From an uncultured bacterium (GTDB taxonomy: Bacteria; Bdellovibrionota_C; UBA2361; SZUA-149; CALKYB01), in assembly GCA_938022485.1 (NCBI GenBank), contig CALIEE010000261.1, forward strand, positions 1 to 9,748: a stretch of DNA of 9,748 nucleotides, in the 5' to 3' direction. Below the pieces are notes generated by a model. The model saw only the letters and a list, made by a program, of their open reading frames with translations. It was not told the DNA's origin and searched no databases. This document shows, piece after piece, positions 1 through 6,950 of this stretch (position 1 is its first letter; the number at the start of each line of letters is the position of its first letter). The position numbers and the translations under genes were made by a program.

Positions 1-1
1 A

Positions 2-55
2 AAAGTAAGTAAAGGGCTAGAAAACAAAGCGGCTGAACTGACCAGTAAGGCTTAA
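2..55 (+). CDS. Possible C-terminal tail of a convergent gene (partial, unidentified)
   Basis: Of the three plus-strand frames at the left edge, only the one starting at base 2 stays open, for 17 codons to a TAA at 53-55. It encodes a Lys/Ala/Glu-rich end, KVSKGLENKAAELTSKA, which is plausible for a protein C-terminus. The stop would overlap the end of the minus-strand GT87-like gene by 4 bases, a common tail-to-tail arrangement. So short an open frame is expected by chance fairly often, and no family can be assigned. The gene may not exist. Confidence 0.2.
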   Translation, partial: KVSKGLENKAAELTSKA

Positions 56-1218
56 AAAAAAACAGCAAGGGCAACCAATACCCAAATAAACAAGAAGCTC
101 ACTTGTGGGACCCTAGCATTCTTTAAGTAAGCAAAAAGTGAAGGAAGAAGTATTGAGGCTTCGTAGTACAAAAGATGAGGAGAAAATAAAACCAAGAGAG
201 GTCCTAAGAATTCACCAGATACTGCTCTACCTTTCAAGTTTAGTCGGATCAAAAATCCCAGCAATACAGTTAAGCAAACGAGAGAGGCTAGAAGTTCTAT
301 ATTGAAAAAGTCTGGTAGAACATAAAGAGAAATCTGTTGAGATAAATTTGCTTGGTTATCTTTACTTCCGAACTCACCCACCGCACTTAACCAAACCAAT
401 GGCCAGCTTAGGCCATAATTAAAGGCGGAAAGTAAAAAACACCCTAGCCATATAAATGAAGCCACAAACAATGGCCTAAAAATTCCACTCATTAAAAAGA
501 TTGTCGCAGCGATAAAAGCAAGTTGAGGCTTGTAACAAAGAACTCCTAAGCAGATACCGGGCAGCAATGCTTTCCCTAGCTTTGACCCATTCTTCTTAGA
601 TAAATCTTCGGACATATATAAAACCAATAAAAACGCAAAGAGAGAGTTCTGACCTCCAGCAATTGAACTGAACAGTGGCAGAAAACTCAAAGCTGCCGCT
701 AGTAATATCCAGAAGCTATATCCCGTCCTAAAAGAAACAGCTCTCATACTGAAAACCAGTAAGACCATTTGAATCAGCAGATAACAAAACTTGGCAGAAT
801 AAGGTCCCATCTCCGCAAACAAAGAAAAGAACTGAGCAACGAAGGGCGGGTAAGCATATTCCAAATAGAATTGATCGAAACCAAAATACTTGCTCTGAAT
901 AGCTGCCTGAAGGCTTGGATCGTAAAGCGAAGCTATGCTCTCGCCCTCTTTAACTAATACTCCAGCGGCATAGAAAGCCGGAAAGTCTCCTTGTAGGTGA
1001 CTGTGAGAGGCAGAACCAATGGAGTCTGAATACAGCCCTTTAAACATTAGGGCAAAAAGAACCACAAGTAGAGTGCAGGCCAATGCTACTGATGCTCGCT
1101 CAAGCTGCCTTGAGGAAATAGATGCAGAGGGAAGAAAATTTTTTAAAATAGAATCTATCTTACCCAGGCCCGCAATAAAAGTTAAAGGTGTCGGTGCTAA
1201 AAGTATTCGGAAAACCAA
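52..1218 (-). CDS. DUF2029 / GT87-like polytopic membrane glycosyltransferase
   Basis: This is a hydrophobic protein of 388 residues with many membrane helices, the first at about residues 42-60. It carries the landmarks of the DUF2029/GT87 family of GT-C fold enzymes, which transfer sugars from polyprenyl-phosphate donors on the outer face of the inner membrane. These are GDFPAFYAAG at 77-86, where the Asp is the likely catalytic residue, then YDP at 99-101, YAYPPF at 121-126, GGQNSLF at 188-194, CYKPQLAF at 228-235 and SPHLLYYEASILLP at 346-359. The start is a TTG inside the last codons of ftsA, giving a 22-base overlap with no clear Shine-Dalgarno, so translation is probably coupled to ftsA. 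No ATG, GTG or TTG start is seen before the first helix; only a CTG at residue 18 could replace it. It sits where ftsZ normally lies. The donor and acceptor cannot be read from sequence. Family assignment is fairly secure; the biological role is unknown. Confidence 0.8.
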   Translation of the reverse strand: MVFRILLAPTPLTFIAGLGKIDSILKNFLPSASISSRQLERASVALACTLLVVLFALMFKGLYSDSIGSASHSHLQGDFPAFYAAGVLVKEGESIASLYDPSLQAAIQSKYFGFDQFYLEYAYPPFVAQFFSLFAEMGPYSAKFCYLLIQMVLLVFSMRAVSFRTGYSFWILLAAALSFLPLFSSIAGGQNSLFAFLLVLYMSEDLSKKNGSKLGKALLPGICLGVLCYKPQLAFIAATIFLMSGIFRPLFVASFIWLGCFLLSAFNYGLSWPLVWLSAVGEFGSKDNQANLSQQISLYVLPDFFNIELLASLVCLTVLLGFLIRLNLKGRAVSGEFLGPLLVLFSPHLLYYEASILLPSLFAYLKNARVPQVSFLFIWVLVALAVFF

Positions 1219-2429
1219 CTAGTAATTTGGTTCTTCATACGCATAAAAACACTATCTTCGTCGAGCCTTACAGAAGAACCCTGGCCTTCCCTTGCTCCAT
1301 AAAGAACCAAACCAACTCCGGTCGCAAAGTCAGGTGAATTCACAACATCAACTAAACCGCCAATGTCTGTAGGTCTTCCAACTCTTACCGGCAGATTAAA
1401 CACTTGCTCCGCCAACTCAGACGAGCCATCAAGCAGAACAGTACCTCCAGTTAAAACAATTCCTCCTGTCAACAGCTCGTCGTAACCAGACCTAACTAAC
1501 TCAGCTTGAACCAGAGTGAATATTTCTTCCATTCGTGGTTCTAAAATTTCAGCTAAAACCAATCTGGAAAGAACCTCAGGCTCCCTTCCTCCCGTGGAAG
1601 GAACCTCTAGGGTATCACTATGCTGAACCAAAGAAGCCATAGCAGAGCCAAATCTTCTCTTTATTTCCTCAGCAGAAGCCTTAGGAGTTCTCAATCCATG
1701 TGAGACATCATTCGTAAGATTATCACCTCCAAGCGGAATAACAGCAGTATGTTTAATCGCTCCAGAATGAAAAACTGTAATATCAGTAGTTCCGCCCCCA
1801 ATATCGACTATAGCTACCCCAAGCTCTTTTTCCTCTGGGGAAAGCACAGCCTCAGCAGAGGCTATTGGTTCAAGGACAATATCGTTAACCTCTAAACCAA
1901 CTCTGTTAGCACTTTTTACAATATTCTGTGCGCTAGAGACAGCACCAGTGACTATGTGAACTTTTGTTTCAAGTCGAACACCACTCATTCCGAGTGGCTC
2001 TCTAATACCATCTTGCTGATCGACGATATACTCTTGAGGAAGGATATGGAGAATCTCCCGGTCCATTGGAATTGCAACCGCTTGAGCTGCATCTATCACC
2101 CGCTCGACATCCCTGGGTCCCACTTCTTCTTTGTTTCTGACAGCCACTATTCCATGACTGTTAAAGCCCTTAATATGCTCCCCTGCTATACCAGCATAGA
2201 CCGAAGTAATCTCACAACCTGCCATCAGCTCAGCTTCTTCGACAGCATGTCGAATAGAATTAACCGTAGCCTCTATATTGATGACGACACCTTTCCTAAG
2301 TCCACTAGAAGGGTGTTTACCAATACCAATGATATCAACTTTTCCACCCGCGGCTGCTTGCGCAACAATCACCGCTATTTTGGTAGTCCCAATATCTAGT
2401 CCAACAATTATCTCGGGTTTAGTAGCCAC
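1197..2429 (-). CDS. ftsA: Cell division protein FtsA
   Basis: FtsA is an actin-like ATPase that tethers FtsZ polymers to the inner membrane and recruits later division proteins. The 410 residues match the usual length of about 420. Visible parts are the phosphate-1 motif GLDIGTTK at 10-17, the 1C (SHS2-like) domain around 85-163 with HILPQEYIVD at 128-137 and GMSGVRLETKVHIVT at 147-161, the phosphate-2 motif VDIGGGTTD at 208-216, VPSTGGREP at 276-284, and the adenosine motif GGIVLTGGT at 322-330. The C-terminal amphipathic membrane-targeting helix, VFMRMKNQITSWFSEYF, ends the protein. The start is GTG. An in-frame TAA two codons upstream rules out extension, and GGGAG lies 11 bases upstream. 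The gene follows a 202-base gap after ftsQ and overlaps the next gene by 22 bases. That next gene is not ftsZ. Confidence 0.98.
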   Translation of the reverse strand: MATKPEIIVGLDIGTTKIAVIVAQAAAGGKVDIIGIGKHPSSGLRKGVVINIEATVNSIRHAVEEAELMAGCEITSVYAGIAGEHIKGFNSHGIVAVRNKEEVGPRDVERVIDAAQAVAIPMDREILHILPQEYIVDQQDGIREPLGMSGVRLETKVHIVTGAVSSAQNIVKSANRVGLEVNDIVLEPIASAEAVLSPEEKELGVAIVDIGGGTTDITVFHSGAIKHTAVIPLGGDNLTNDVSHGLRTPKASAEEIKRRFGSAMASLVQHSDTLEVPSTGGREPEVLSRLVLAEILEPRMEEIFTLVQAELVRSGYDELLTGGIVLTGGTVLLDGSSELAEQVFNLPVRVGRPTDIGGLVDVVNSPDFATGVGLVLYGAREGQGSSVRLDEDSVFMRMKNQITSWFSEYF

Positions 2430-2440
2430 TTCTTAATCGA

Positions 2441-2445
2441 CTCCC
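2441..2445 (-). promoter_or_regulatory. Shine-Dalgarno of ftsA
   Basis: GGGAG on the minus strand lies 11 bases before the GTG start of ftsA. The spacing is somewhat long. With the stop codon just upstream of the GTG, it supports this start. Confidence 0.45.
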
Positions 2446-2463
2446 TACTTCTCTAAAATTCAC

Positions 2464-2499
2464 ACCTACAACGGACACCATGACTTTTATACCTACAAC
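2464..2499 (-). repeat. Direct repeat of GTTGTAGGT upstream of ftsA
   Basis: Two perfect 9-base copies, written on the plus strand as ACCTACAAC, lie at 2464-2472 and 2491-2499 with a 27-base period. They fall in the ftsQ-ftsA gap, 35 and 62 bases before the ftsA start. They could be a tandem operator or chance; nothing else in the sequence identifies a binding protein. Confidence 0.3.
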
Positions 2500-2553
2500 T
2501 AGGGAAAAAGCGATAAGAATAGGAAATATGTCAGGTCATACCCCACTAGCTTC

Positions 2554-2581
2554 ATCCTAATTAAAGAAAACTTTTAGCCAA
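2554..2581 (-). promoter_or_regulatory. Possible sigma-70 promoter for ftsA
   Basis: On the minus strand, TTGGCT (2576-2581) and TAGGAT (2554-2559) are separated by 16 bases. Each matches four of six consensus positions. The site lies in the 202-base ftsQ-ftsA gap, where an extra promoter would let ftsA be expressed separately from the upstream mur genes. The matches are imperfect and the region is AT-rich, so this is tentative. Confidence 0.3.
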
Positions 2582-2631
2582 GTTTAAGCAATCACGCGAC
2601 AAAAAAATTTAACTGCACATATTTAGTGCGT

Positions 2632-3390
2632 TTACTTGGCGACAACTCGGTCAGAAAATCTCAAATCCAAAACAGAAACAACTTTACCTTCCGCTTGCAA
2701 TCTATCCCTAACCTGTGAATAACGCTTCAAAGCGTCTAGAATTGATTCTTCATTTTCAACTGAAATTAAGACCCGTCCTGTTCTTGCCAATTTTCGATTC
2801 TCGGGCTGGAGTTCTAAGCCCCCTTTAATGAAGCTGATACTAGAGATTGCGAACGGAAAGCCTCCTAAATTATCAATAATACCTAGAACTCTCAAAACCC
2901 AAGAAAACTGCTGCTCATTCATTCTCTGAGGACCTTGGTTAAGCAATCTTGGTAAACTACTTAGTAGGTACTGAAGGTTATTGTCTCTAATCTCTGCCGT
3001 GGGCTGAAGCAGTACTCCACTTCTTGCAACAAGCCATGAAGGTTCGGAAGGTCCATAATCGAGCACGATCCATGGAACCTCCTCTTGCACTGATAATAAA
3101 ATTTTCTTGGAGAAATAGTACTTACTAAGCTCAACAGATGAAATCCATGCATGCGACCTTAGCTTTTTTAAAACCCGACTTGAATCAACAGCCAACATTG
3201 ACATCCCTGACTCTAACCCAGACACCTCAATAATCTTTCTATCCGACAAATAGCTATTACCTTCAACATCAATAGTCTCAAGGGGAGTTAGCTTCTCAAC
3301 AAAACTAGCATCTTCAGCTAAGGCCACAGACACGTAAGGCTTGTAAAAAACTAAGCACGTAAATAACAAGACTATGAGCATCGAACGCAC
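2632..3390 (-). CDS. ftsQ: Cell division protein FtsQ (POTRA domain)
   Basis: FtsQ is the periplasmic scaffold of the divisome that binds FtsB and FtsL. This 252-residue protein has a hydrophobic N-terminus (4-16), then a POTRA domain at about 37-107 beginning TIDVEGNSYLS and containing GLESGMSMLAVD and LLSVQEEVPWIVL. A FtsQ beta domain follows, ending in VLDLRFSDRVVAK, the typical C-terminal FtsQ signature. The start is GTG three bases after the murB stop, with GGAAAA 8 bases upstream. An ATG three codons later, preceded by AGGTG, is possible, but it would remove the only positive charge (Arg2) before the hydrophobic stretch, so GTG is preferred. Two features are odd. There is almost no cytoplasmic tail, and residues 17-27 (KPYVSVALA then ED) resemble a signal peptidase I site. 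Family is confident from position and domain order. Confidence 0.9.
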   Translation of the reverse strand: MRSMLIVLLFTCLVFYKPYVSVALAEDASFVEKLTPLETIDVEGNSYLSDRKIIEVSGLESGMSMLAVDSSRVLKKLRSHAWISSVELSKYYFSKKILLSVQEEVPWIVLDYGPSEPSWLVARSGVLLQPTAEIRDNNLQYLLSSLPRLLNQGPQRMNEQQFSWVLRVLGIIDNLGGFPFAISSISFIKGGLELQPENRKLARTGRVLISVENEESILDALKRYSQVRDRLQAEGKVVSVLDLRFSDRVVAK

Positions 3391-3393
3391 CTG

Positions 3394-4359
3394 TCAGCTT
3401 TTCCAAAAAATCACTTCTGACTTCAACTCAACTCCCTCACTATCAAAAACTTTTTTCTTCGCTAGTTTTACCAAACGAAAAACACTTTCGGCCTTGGCAT
3501 TCCCGCTATTCTTAACAAGCCAGTTGCAGTGCATCGAAGAAAAACTAATTTCCCCATCACCTATTCCTGACAAGCCATTTCGTTCTAACAATGCTCCAGC
3601 ACTTAGACTCTCAGGATTTTTAAAAACTGATCCGGCTGAGGGCAAGTGTAAAGGTTGCGTTTCTTTTCGATAATCTAAGCTAGCTTTTCGCTCTCTCATA
3701 ATTTTTTCAGTATCTCCTGCAGTAAGCTTGAGACCAACTGACACAACTATTTCCTCAGGCCTAAGTCCACTCTCTCTATAGCCAAAGCCAAACTCTTCGA
3801 ACCCTCTCTCTACCAAAGTCAGATTCTCATCCAACACCCAGGCTCGACTCAAAACTTTAGAAATACTACTACCATGAGCTCCTGCATTCATTCGCACAGC
3901 GCCACCCAGCTGTGCTGGGATACCAGCAGCAAACTCAAGTCCACTAAGGCCGATAGCAGCGCTTTCTCTGCTTAGAGACATTAGCTGGCAGGCTGCTCCA
4001 CAAAAAACTTCAACTGTCTCACCAGCTCTAAAGGTAGAAGGATTCTTTCTATGATCGAGGAAACGCTCGTTTAGAAAATCATCAACAGAGGAAGAGGAAA
4101 ATTGAACCCCAGCAACACTAAAGGCACTGCTTCTAGAAAACTGAATTACAGGTTCAGAAAGACCAGCATCGTCAATTACTAGATTAGAGCCTCCACCAAT
4201 GAACCTCCACTTGCGGCCATTTTCTCTGAAATAAGACAATAGTTCTTTCAATTCTGTTAATGACGAAACCTGCCAAAGCTCGACCATCCCCCCGAGTTTA
4301 AAACTAGTTAGTTCCGAACCAGGCAAATTCCCTTTAAAATATCGCTCTTGAACGCTCAC
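3394..4359 (-). CDS. murB: UDP-N-acetylenolpyruvoylglucosamine reductase MurB
   Basis: MurB is a cytoplasmic FAD enzyme that uses NADPH to reduce UDP-GlcNAc-enolpyruvate to UDP-MurNAc. In its 321 residues, the FAD-binding part shows FIGGGSNLVIDDAG (53-66) and GLSGLEFAAGIPAQLGGAVR (137-156), followed by MNAGAHG. FGYRES at 192-197 carries the YR substrate and proton-relay region. SAGSVFKNP at 241-249 contains the probable catalytic Ser244, MHCNWLVKNSGNA lies at 276-288, and Glu315 near the end fits the second catalytic acid. QPLHLPSAGS is typical of type II enzymes. Between VIQFSR (71-76) and FRAGETVEVF (110-119) there is clearly more sequence than usual, a Ser/Phe-rich then Arg/Asp-rich insertion. 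The GTG start lies 10 bases after murC, and its GAGG Shine-Dalgarno overlaps the murC TGA, implying coupled translation. Confidence 0.97.
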   Translation of the reverse strand: MSVQERYFKGNLPGSELTSFKLGGMVELWQVSSLTELKELLSYFRENGRKWRFIGGGSNLVIDDAGLSEPVIQFSRSSAFSVAGVQFSSSSVDDFLNERFLDHRKNPSTFRAGETVEVFCGAACQLMSLSRESAAIGLSGLEFAAGIPAQLGGAVRMNAGAHGSSISKVLSRAWVLDENLTLVERGFEEFGFGYRESGLRPEEIVVSVGLKLTAGDTEKIMRERKASLDYRKETQPLHLPSAGSVFKNPESLSAGALLERNGLSGIGDGEISFSSMHCNWLVKNSGNAKAESVFRLVKLAKKKVFDSEGVELKSEVIFWKS

Positions 4360-4367
4360 TAAAACAA

Positions 4368-4371
4368 CCTC
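4368..4371 (-). promoter_or_regulatory. Shine-Dalgarno of murB overlapping the murC stop
   Basis: GAGG overlaps the TGA stop of murC and lies 8 bases before the murB GTG. This is good spacing, supports the non-ATG start, and points to translational coupling. Confidence 0.6.
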
Positions 4372-5818
4372 AAGCGGCTTTCACCTGCAACAAGCCAGCC
4401 CCAGAAATAGCTTCTCGAACAATCGAACCAATAGAACCAGCCCCCATAGTCAAGAGAACATCTCCATTATTAGAGTCAGCTACAATTTTGGAAATCTCTT
4501 TTTCTATTTCAGGAAGATAGGTAGCAGACACTCCTCTAATTTTTGAAGCCAGTTTATCGGAACTAATGCCCTCAATAACTTTCTCGCCAGCGGCGTAAAT
4601 ATCAGAAATAAAAAGCTGATCTACACCTTCAAAACAGTCTAAAAACTGTTCAAAAAGCTCACTAGTTCTTGAGTAGCGATGAGGTTGGAAAATCACCTTA
4701 AGCCGCCCTCCATTTTGAATCCTTGCCGCAACACCACTCTTGATAGCATTAACGGTGGCTGCAATCTCCTTAGGGTGATGAGCATAGTCATCAACCACCA
4801 TAAGCTCCTCAGTTTCAAGTAAAACCTCAGCACGCCTGGCCACACCCGGGTAGCTAGCCAAGCCCTTAGCAATATCAGCAAGTGGAGTGCCGACCTCAAT
4901 CCCGATTGCGATTGCTGCTAGCGAATTTAAAATCTGATGGTGGCCAGATAATGGCAATTCAATATCAATCGTCTCCACTCCTCGCCGATCCTGACTCTTA
5001 ACAGCAAACCTATCGTAGTCAATCTCAACTCTAAACTTTGAGACAAAGCCTTCAGTACGGCAATCTTTTGCTCGAATATCGGCACGCTCGTCAAATCCAT
5101 AGAACCTAACTCTCCGCCTGCCACTATCCTTCACTCGTTTTCCAATCTGATAGGAATGAGTATCCTCTGCGCAAACGACGGCGAGCCCATAGAAAGGCAA
5201 GTTTTGGAGAAATTCTTCGAAAGATTCTAACAAGTTTTCAAAACTTCCATAGTGAGAAAGATGCTCATTATCGATATTGGTAACGACTGCTAAGGCAGGC
5301 TTTAGTAAGCTAAAACTTCCATCACTCTCATCAGCCTCAGCAACGAAAAATCTCCCTCCACCTAGCCTCGCTCCGCTAGCGGAAGTAAGTACACGCCCCC
5401 CAATAGCCATACTAGGATCATGGCCTGCGCTTCTGAGCATATGCCCGGTTATAGAAGTTGTGGTAGTTTTTCCATGCGAACCCGCTACCGCAATTCCATA
5501 TCGAGAACGCATCAACTCCGCCAACATTTCAGCTCGTTTAACTACCGGAATTCCGCGCTCTCGGGCCGTTTCGATTTCTGGATTGTCCTTTGGTATCGCT
5601 GAAGAGTAAACGACAACAGCTGTATTCTCTGGAAGATTTCCTCTAGAATGACCTCTAAAAACCGTTACTCCAGATTTTTCCAAGTGAAGAGCCAGCTGCC
5701 CCTTATTCAAGTCGCTACCAGAAACACTATATCCCATTCCAAAAAGAAGCTCTGCAATGCCGGCCATGCCAACACCACCTATGCCAACAAAGTGTATATG
5801 GGTATCTGGTTCGTACAT
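4370..5818 (-). CDS. murC: UDP-N-acetylmuramate--L-alanine ligase MurC
   Basis: MurC is the cytoplasmic ATP-dependent ligase that adds L-alanine to UDP-MurNAc, the first peptide step of peptidoglycan synthesis. The 482 residues are close to the usual length. The N-terminal UDP-binding Rossmann domain begins HFVGIGGVGMAGIAELL (9-25) and SGSDLN (33-38). The central ATPase domain has the P-loop AGSHGKTTTTS (112-122), EADESDGSF (161-169) and TNIDNEHLSHYG (180-191). The C-terminal ligase domain has DDYAHHPKEI (343-352) and FQPHRYSRT (377-385). GVARRAEVL (325-333) has Ala where many MurC proteins have Phe after the Arg pair, and GHHQILN (292-298) has Gln where HN is common. Both look like lineage variation rather than loss of function. 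The ATG start lies 22 bases after murG with GAGGAA at 9 bases. Confidence 0.98.
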   Translation of the reverse strand: MYEPDTHIHFVGIGGVGMAGIAELLFGMGYSVSGSDLNKGQLALHLEKSGVTVFRGHSRGNLPENTAVVVYSSAIPKDNPEIETARERGIPVVKRAEMLAELMRSRYGIAVAGSHGKTTTTSITGHMLRSAGHDPSMAIGGRVLTSASGARLGGGRFFVAEADESDGSFSLLKPALAVVTNIDNEHLSHYGSFENLLESFEEFLQNLPFYGLAVVCAEDTHSYQIGKRVKDSGRRRVRFYGFDERADIRAKDCRTEGFVSKFRVEIDYDRFAVKSQDRRGVETIDIELPLSGHHQILNSLAAIAIGIEVGTPLADIAKGLASYPGVARRAEVLLETEELMVVDDYAHHPKEIAATVNAIKSGVAARIQNGGRLKVIFQPHRYSRTSELFEQFLDCFEGVDQLFISDIYAAGEKVIEGISSDKLASKIRGVSATYLPEIEKEISKIVADSNNGDVLLTMGAGSIGSIVREAISGAGLLQVKAA

Positions 5819-5827
5819 TACAAAAAA

Positions 5828-5833
5828 TTCCTC
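5828..5833 (-). promoter_or_regulatory. Shine-Dalgarno of murC
   Basis: GAGGAA on the minus strand lies 9 bases before the murC ATG, inside the 22-base murG-murC gap. It is the clearest ribosome binding site in the window. Confidence 0.6.
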
Positions 5834-5840
5834 AAATCAA

Positions 5841-6950
5841 CTATAGCTGGCTGGCCGCTTCCATTAACTCTCTAGAAATAACATCTTCAGGTGGTTCAAC
5901 AACATTTCTAAAGCTATCTCTGTAGTTTGAGGAAAGTCGCTCAATTTGGCTGCGGTCTTGCTCCAATCTTCTAAGTTCAGCTTCTAAGCAAGCGGTCAAA
6001 TTATCATCATCGGCACACACAACTACAGCACCATTCTCTTGTAAGCTCTTCACATTATCACCTTGATGAGCTCTAGAGATAGCTAAAGGAATGTAGATAG
6101 TTGCTCGCCCCGAACATCCCAATTCAGCTACCGTCATTGCTCCTGCTCTAGCAATCACTAAATCGGCTTGCTCAATCCTAGCAGGCAAATCTTCAAAAAA
6201 AGCTTCGCAAAGAACATTCTCAACTCCTTTCTTTTCATACTTTGCTCTAACAGACTCTAAATTCCTTTGACCAGTTTGATGAACGACTTCAATACCAAGC
6301 TCCTGAAACAAATCCAACAGTTCGTATATGGCCTGATTAATAGACTGAGAACCCTGGCTTCCGCCAAGCACTAAAAGCTTTAAGGGTTTACTATGAACCT
6401 GCCAAGGAGAGACATCTCTGAACTTTTCGCGAACTGGATTGTTTAACCTTATAGCCTTACTTTCAGGCAGTGAAATGTCACTGTCAGGTTGCAAAAAAAC
6501 TTTTCTACTGATTTTAGAAAGAAGTCTATTGGCCAGTCCGGACTTAACATTCTGCTCATGCAAGTATACTGGCAGGCCAGACAAAAAAGCAGTGAATGCC
6601 GGGATAAAACAAGGATAACCACCGAAGCCGATTACCACTGAGGGCTTTATTTCCGAAAATTTTTTCCAAGTACGCATTACCGATACTGGAAAAGCTAGTA
6701 AGTTTTTTAGAAGCCCTACGACTCCTTTTCCAACCACCGGGTGGAACTCAATACTGGTATAAGCAAAACCTTCCATCTCTACGACGAGTTTTTTCTCAAT
6801 GGGCTTTCCAACTCCAATAAAACAAGTTCTTGTCTCGGGAAATTTACTCAATAATCTTTTCGCTACGACCAAAGCCGGAACTATGTGCCCCCCAGTTCCT
6901 CCTGCGGCAAAAACTACACATGGCTTGGAAGAATCTTCGGGGTTAGACAT
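5841..6950 (-). CDS. murG: Lipid II synthase MurG (GlcNAc transferase)
   Basis: MurG is a peripheral enzyme on the inner face of the membrane. It transfers GlcNAc from UDP-GlcNAc to undecaprenyl-pyrophosphoryl-MurNAc-pentapeptide (lipid I), making lipid II. It belongs to the GT28 family with a GT-B fold. With the ATG start there are 369 residues. The glycine loop AAGGTGGH ends at His22. VIGFGGYP, LHEQN and LNNPVR follow in the N-terminal half. The C-terminal half opens with LVLGGSQGS and carries ARAGAMTVAELG and RAHQGDNVKSLQENGAVVV, the UDP-GlcNAc site. The start is uncertain. I chose the ATG at 6948-6950, which overlaps the ftsW end by 8 bases and leaves about 11 residues before the first strand. 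A GTG at 6966-6968 would add six residues but has no visible Shine-Dalgarno. Downstream murC follows after 22 bases. Confidence 0.97.
   Translation of the reverse strand: MSNPEDSSKPCVVFAAGGTGGHIVPALVVAKRLLSKFPETRTCFIGVGKPIEKKLVVEMEGFAYTSIEFHPVVGKGVVGLLKNLLAFPVSVMRTWKKFSEIKPSVVIGFGGYPCFIPAFTAFLSGLPVYLHEQNVKSGLANRLLSKISRKVFLQPDSDISLPESKAIRLNNPVREKFRDVSPWQVHSKPLKLLVLGGSQGSQSINQAIYELLDLFQELGIEVVHQTGQRNLESVRAKYEKKGVENVLCEAFFEDLPARIEQADLVIARAGAMTVAELGCSGRATIYIPLAISRAHQGDNVKSLQENGAVVVCADDDNLTACLEAELRRLEQDRSQIERLSSNYRDSFRNVVEPPEDVISRELMEAASQL

Noticed and set aside
1956..2399. Plus-strand open frame of 147 codons inside ftsA
   Set aside because: It lies wholly antisense to the strongly conserved ftsA, has no family features, and its composition is that expected of a shadow frame.
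2568..2585. AAACTT/AAGTTT hairpin in the ftsQ-ftsA gap
   Set aside because: The 6-base stem is almost entirely A:T and expected in an AT-rich gap; it also overlaps the candidate promoter.
2601..2629. Terminator-like element after ftsQ: GCAC/GTGC stem then a run of seven T on the minus strand
   Set aside because: The stem is only 4 base pairs with a 7-base loop, and the T run begins several bases after it. This is too weak to call an intrinsic terminator.
3374..3673. Plus-strand open frame of 99 codons across the ftsQ-murB junction
   Set aside because: It is antisense to two confident genes and has no Shine-Dalgarno or domain signature.
3394..4369. Missing ddl between murB and ftsQ as an anomaly
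   Set aside because: Many bacteria carry ddl elsewhere, so its absence from this position is not remarkable.
5277..5609. Plus-strand open frame of 110 codons inside murC
   Set aside because: It is antisense to the conserved MurC ATPase domain and shows no recognisable protein features.
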